Assembly (NCBI GenBank): GCA_014084085.1
Contig: NPFB01000071.1
Location: 139,023-203,022 of the forward strand
Source of the DNA: Hondaea fermentalgiana
Lineage: Eukaryota; Sar; Bigyra; Thraustochytrida; Thraustochytriidae
Direction of reading: 5' to 3'
Length of the DNA: 64,000 bases
Below, piece after piece: positions 60,946-64,000 of this stretch. The translations under genes were made by a program, and so were the position numbers. The notes beneath the pieces were generated by a model that was given only the letters and a program-made list of their open reading frames with translations, was not told where the DNA came from and made no database searches. Each line of letters opens with the position of its first letter. The stretch's first letter is position 1.

Positions 60946-61392
60946 CTAGACACGATGGAGTGAAAGCTTGCTGTCGCGATATGATAAGATAACCTACTCT
61001 TGCAATTCTGAAGTAATGTTTTTCTCTTCCTTTGATGCCAAATTCCAATGCTATACACCTAAAAACCATTTCATCATCATGAGCTTTTATCCAACAAACA
61101 ATTATTCGAGCAATCGTCTCCACCAGTCAGGTTCCAAAATTCTTTGTCAAATCTGACCTGAAACACACGAAGCAGATCAAAAGAGAACAACCCGCGTGGG
61201 CAATGGACATTCGTGTGATCCTTCTAGAAAGAAATTACCCGACCTCAAACCTTTTCTTAAATCCGTTGACAAGGGCCAGGAATAATGTGCCCTTGTAAAA
61301 ACTAAAGTGGTTTTCGTGAGTTTGGCAAACACAATTTCCTTCATTCATTCAAGTCAGTCTTGTCGAACAATGAGGGGGCCACAGTATGAAAA
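60946..61392. other. Convergent 3' flank
   Basis: AT-rich DNA between COQ4 (plus) and the MYB gene (minus). No gene seen. Confidence 0.65.
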
Positions 61393-63003
61393 CTATGGCA
61401 CGATGGAGCCGTTTGCAAGGATCTCGTCTTCGAAACTAAAGGCATTGCCCGCGCTTCCAAGAGGCACTCGCGGCGACGGCCGACTATCCCGGAAAAACGG
61501 CGATGGACAGAAGGGCATGGGGGAGATAGCCTCAGGAAAAACAAAGTCTTGAACCCGTCTCTTTTTCCGAATCGGAGTTTGCTCCACACCATCCCCGCCA
61601 GTCTCGCCGCGAACCGAGAGCGGGCTGGTCAAAATGGATAGATATGCAGAGTCCCCCAAATTCCGCAGGTCAGGGACACGCGGTGTGGATACTTGGGGGC
61701 TACTGACGTCTGCGTTGCGCGGACTGAAACCAAAGGGGAGCAGCCCAGGCGAAACGGTATGTGTAGAAAGACGATCCGTGCCAGGAAAAGGAATGGCACT
61801 TGCGCTCGCATCGAAAATTCGTGCTGGCATGCATGTGTTGATCGCTGGAGGACGGATCTGCTTCTTTTCGTTACGTTCGTTCTTGGCACTATCGAGGTTC
61901 TCTTTCTTGGCTGCAAGGCCTTTAAATTCGTGGTCTGAAAAGGCCTTGTCATATGGTGCGGTCGAGAGTGCCTCACTCGGACCCACTGAGCCATTTGCGG
62001 TGTTTTCGACGAGAACCCCTTGCGATCCTTCGAGCATGGACTCAGCGCTGATTGACGCTGTTGCAGATGAAGAGGAGGATGACGATGTCTGCAAGGGGCT
62101 TACTGTGGTTACAGAAGCAGAAGCTGGCAAGTTCTTCGGCGTTTGCGTTTGCTGCTGCGTTTGTTTCGTTTGCGTTTGCTGCTGCGTTTTGGTCGTTCCG
62201 GAGCTAGTGCTGGTGGACCTCCTTCTTCGCGAAGCCTTTTTGGAAGAGGTCCACGAAACAGTGTGCGTGCTGGCGTAGGGAGACTGCATTTGTCCAATGT
62301 AGCTCGGCGTAGCGTGACCTCCATGTTGCGGCTGGCAAGATGATATCGAGGGCCCCGAATAGTGGTGCTGGACACAGGACGACACCGTTGGCGGGCCACC
62401 CCAGCTCAGGTACGGACTTGCACCTGGTGAATGTACCCCAGCATATCCATTTGGTTGAAAACCGTACATGTGATTAGGTGGCATTGGCATCGGAGCGTAC
62501 TGCTGTGGAGAAAGCAGTGGAGGGCGTTGCGGCAAATGATGCGGCGCTCCAGAACCATAGACGTGATGGCCGTGAGGAACGCTAGAGTACGAGTCCGGAA
62601 TGGAAGCCATCGAGTCGGGCCGTGAAAGCTTTCGTTTCCGCTTGCGCAGAGTGGAATACCAATGGTTCTTGATGGCGTTATCTGTACGCCCAGGCAGTAA
62701 TTTGGCGATTCTAGCCCACTGATTCCCGAAGGAAGCCTGCGCTTCCACGAGGGTTTTTTCCTCTGCGCAAGTCCAAGGATCTTTTGAGATCGACGGGTCG
62801 AGATGATTCATCCATCGCGTACGGCACTGTTTCCCTGTGCGATTCGCCTCTGGGAGCTGCTGGTTTAGCTGCGACGCAATTTGAGACCATTGTTTGCCTG
62901 CAGCAGAGTTGCCTACAAGTCTCATGATGACAACGTCTTCGGCCTTGGTCCATGCCCTTCGTTGGAAGGACTTGCCATTCTTGCGCCGTAGACTTGACTC
63001 CAT
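61393..63003 (-). CDS. R2R3-type MYB transcription factor
   Basis: 536 residues from the ATG at 63003 (MESSLRRKNGKSFQRRAWTK). Two MYB repeats occupy about residues 15-65 and 70-118. The first has the W...W...W pattern (AWTKAEDVVIMRLVG, KQWSQIASQL, GKQCRTRWMNHLDP). The second is DPWTCAEEKTLVEAQASFGN, QWARIAKLLPGRTDNAIKNH and WYSTLRKRKRK, including the canonical GRTDNAIKNHW recognition helix. It therefore binds MYB-type DNA sites, probably as a nuclear regulator. The remaining ~400 residues are low complexity: Pro/His/Tyr-rich, a Gln/Thr repeat (KTQQQTQTKQTQQQTQT) and Ser runs. A late basic cluster (RKKRRVQDF) could be a second nuclear signal. Targets unknown. Confidence 0.95.
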   Translation of the reverse strand: MESSLRRKNGKSFQRRAWTKAEDVVIMRLVGNSAAGKQWSQIASQLNQQLPEANRTGKQCRTRWMNHLDPSISKDPWTCAEEKTLVEAQASFGNQWARIAKLLPGRTDNAIKNHWYSTLRKRKRKLSRPDSMASIPDSYSSVPHGHHVYGSGAPHHLPQRPPLLSPQQYAPMPMPPNHMYGFQPNGYAGVHSPGASPYLSWGGPPTVSSCVQHHYSGPSISSCQPQHGGHATPSYIGQMQSPYASTHTVSWTSSKKASRRRRSTSTSSGTTKTQQQTQTKQTQQQTQTPKNLPASASVTTVSPLQTSSSSSSSATASISAESMLEGSQGVLVENTANGSVGPSEALSTAPYDKAFSDHEFKGLAAKKENLDSAKNERNEKKQIRPPAINTCMPARIFDASASAIPFPGTDRLSTHTVSPGLLPFGFSPRNADVSSPQVSTPRVPDLRNLGDSAYLSILTSPLSVRGETGGDGVEQTPIRKKRRVQDFVFPEAISPMPFCPSPFFRDSRPSPRVPLGSAGNAFSFEDEILANGSIVP

Positions 63004-64000
63004 GATCAATCGTTCGTTGGAATGCTTCCAGGCGCCGTGCCGTACCGATTCGATTTGAGTATTGCCGCTGCAGCGTCAATCCCGCGCGACAGTAGCGTCG
63101 GCCGCGACGTCGGTGGCTGGCGACAACAGCAGCAATGGTAACGACAGTACTTTCGCGCTCGCACGCGTCCCACTCGTTGAGGAACGATCGATCGATCGAT
63201 TGAACGAACGAACGAACGAACGACCTCGGGGCGAGAGCGGCCGTCTTTCAAGAAACCCGTTTGCGCGAGCACGGTCCACTCGACTCGGAGCCTCGCTTCG
63301 GCGGCCCCGCTTCGCCTCGCTTCGCCTCGCCCTGCTGGCTCGCTCGCCTACGCCTCTTCTCCGAGACCTCAGCCGATGGCGTTCGGGACCTGGGCCCTGG
63401 CTCCGGGTCAAGAAAAAGGGCTCGACCGAGTCGGTTTGCCTCGCTTTCCGAAGTCTGTTTGTTGTCTGCTCTGAAGTGACGGTGCGCGTAAGCTCCGAGC
63501 CGCCCCACTTCACCACTGCGCTCGCCTCGATATCGACAAACCCGCGCGAGGGCCGTGTCCGTGCCTGCCTACCTGCCTATGTGCCGCCTTGCTCGTTTGC
63601 TCGCCTGCCCGCTCGCTCGCTTGCCCGCTCGCTCGTCAGCGGGGACTTCTTGCCTTCGGTTGGCACAGGATCGATCCCTTCCGGCCGTGCACGGCCTGGG
63701 CTGTTAGGGAGGGGCCTGCAAGTAGCGTAGCCAGCTAGACGAGGGCTGCCGCGGGTCGCCTTGCAGCTGCGGTCCCGTGCCAGCTCAGAGAGGCAGGCGG
63801 CCTTCAGCCAGCCAGGTCGGGCGGCTCTCGCTCGGCTTGGCCGGGAAGAAGCAGCAGCAGCACGACCGGCGCGCCGCTTCCCTTGGCAGGCCTCGCGCGG
63901 GCGCTCGCCAGCGCAGCGCGTGCACGGTGCTGCCGCGGAAGCGAGCAAGCAGGCTGAGAGCTCTGCGCAGAGCACGCCCCGGGCCCCGGTCGCTCGGCGG
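63004..64000. other. GC-rich upstream region at the right edge
   Basis: Promoter side of the MYB gene. Carries a GATC/GAAC tetranucleotide array at about 63187-63222 (GATCGATCGATCGATT then GAAC repeats), a TCGCCTCGCCT-like array near 63310-63335 and CTCG/GCTTGC arrays near 63595-63635. Long frames on both strands are compositional. No start of a further gene is convincing before the window ends. Confidence 0.55.

Noticed and set aside
1..64000. tRNA, rRNA or transposon genes
   Set aside because: No tRNA T-loop/acceptor pairing, rRNA core, terminal inverted repeats or reverse-transcriptase/transposase motifs were seen by eye; a covariance-model scan would be needed to exclude small RNAs.

Overview
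This window is nuclear DNA of a GC-rich, gene-dense microbial eukaryote. Evidence: 80S-type ribosomal protein uL15/L27a, TMA7, APC10, a PP2A B55 subunit, an Iml1/DEPDC5 (GATOR1) homologue, COQ4, R2R3-MYB and a ZnT5-type transporter, plus GT-AG introns in two genes. There are no operons or Shine-Dalgarno sites. Most genes are single long exons. Intergenic DNA is about 0.2-3 kb, rich in 4-bp-period microsatellites and homopolymer-coding triplets. Together with an LRR-multi-TM-kinase receptor and a possible flagellar CFAP298-like protein, this fits a unicellular flagellate protist. A stramenopile of the thraustochytrid/labyrinthulid type is my best guess; that is an inference, not something the sequence proves.

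Layout, left to right: (1) 1-6 kb, two Ser/Asn/Ala-rich proteins of unknown function, the second followed at once by a ~370-bp satellite of 5/10-bp units. (2) 6.4-10 kb, RPL27A and a three-exon APC10. (3) 10.3-16.5 kb (minus), a ~2069-residue LRR/Cys-rich/multi-TM/protein kinase receptor, then a GC-rich region with a 100-N assembly gap. (4) 18-25 kb, a TLC-like membrane protein, two minus-strand proteins (proline-rich/coiled-coil; LRR) and a zinc-ribbon-like protein. (5) 26-33 kb, a tandem alpha/beta hydrolase, a DEAD-box helicase, TMA7 and an S28 serine carboxypeptidase. (6) 33.4-36.7 kb, a gene-poor stretch with fragmentary coding-like pieces, one of them PAN/Apple-like. (7) 36.7-46.3 kb, PP2A-B55, a six-TM protein, a CFAP298-like protein, a nine-exon LRR gene and a UBA/SIM protein. 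(8) 47-54.3 kb, a very large Iml1/DEPDC5 homologue. (9) 54.3-63 kb, a ZnT5/Msc2-like zinc transporter, MDP1-like phosphatase, villin-headpiece protein, COQ4 and an R2R3-MYB factor.

The genes are mostly housekeeping and do not form one pathway. Functional themes are translation (uL15, TMA7, helicase), cell cycle and signalling (APC10, B55, receptor kinase, GATOR1), secretory/lysosomal functions (S28 peptidase, zinc transporter) and mitochondria (COQ4). The most unusual items are the receptor kinase architecture, the hydrolase whose second module has lost its nucleophile serine, the exon-per-repeat LRR gene, the Iml1 homologue without an evident DEP domain, and a recurring ACTTGC/GCAAGT motif cluster upstream of three genes. 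Starts were set at ATG codons. Exon structures were deduced by eye from splice consensus and protein homology.
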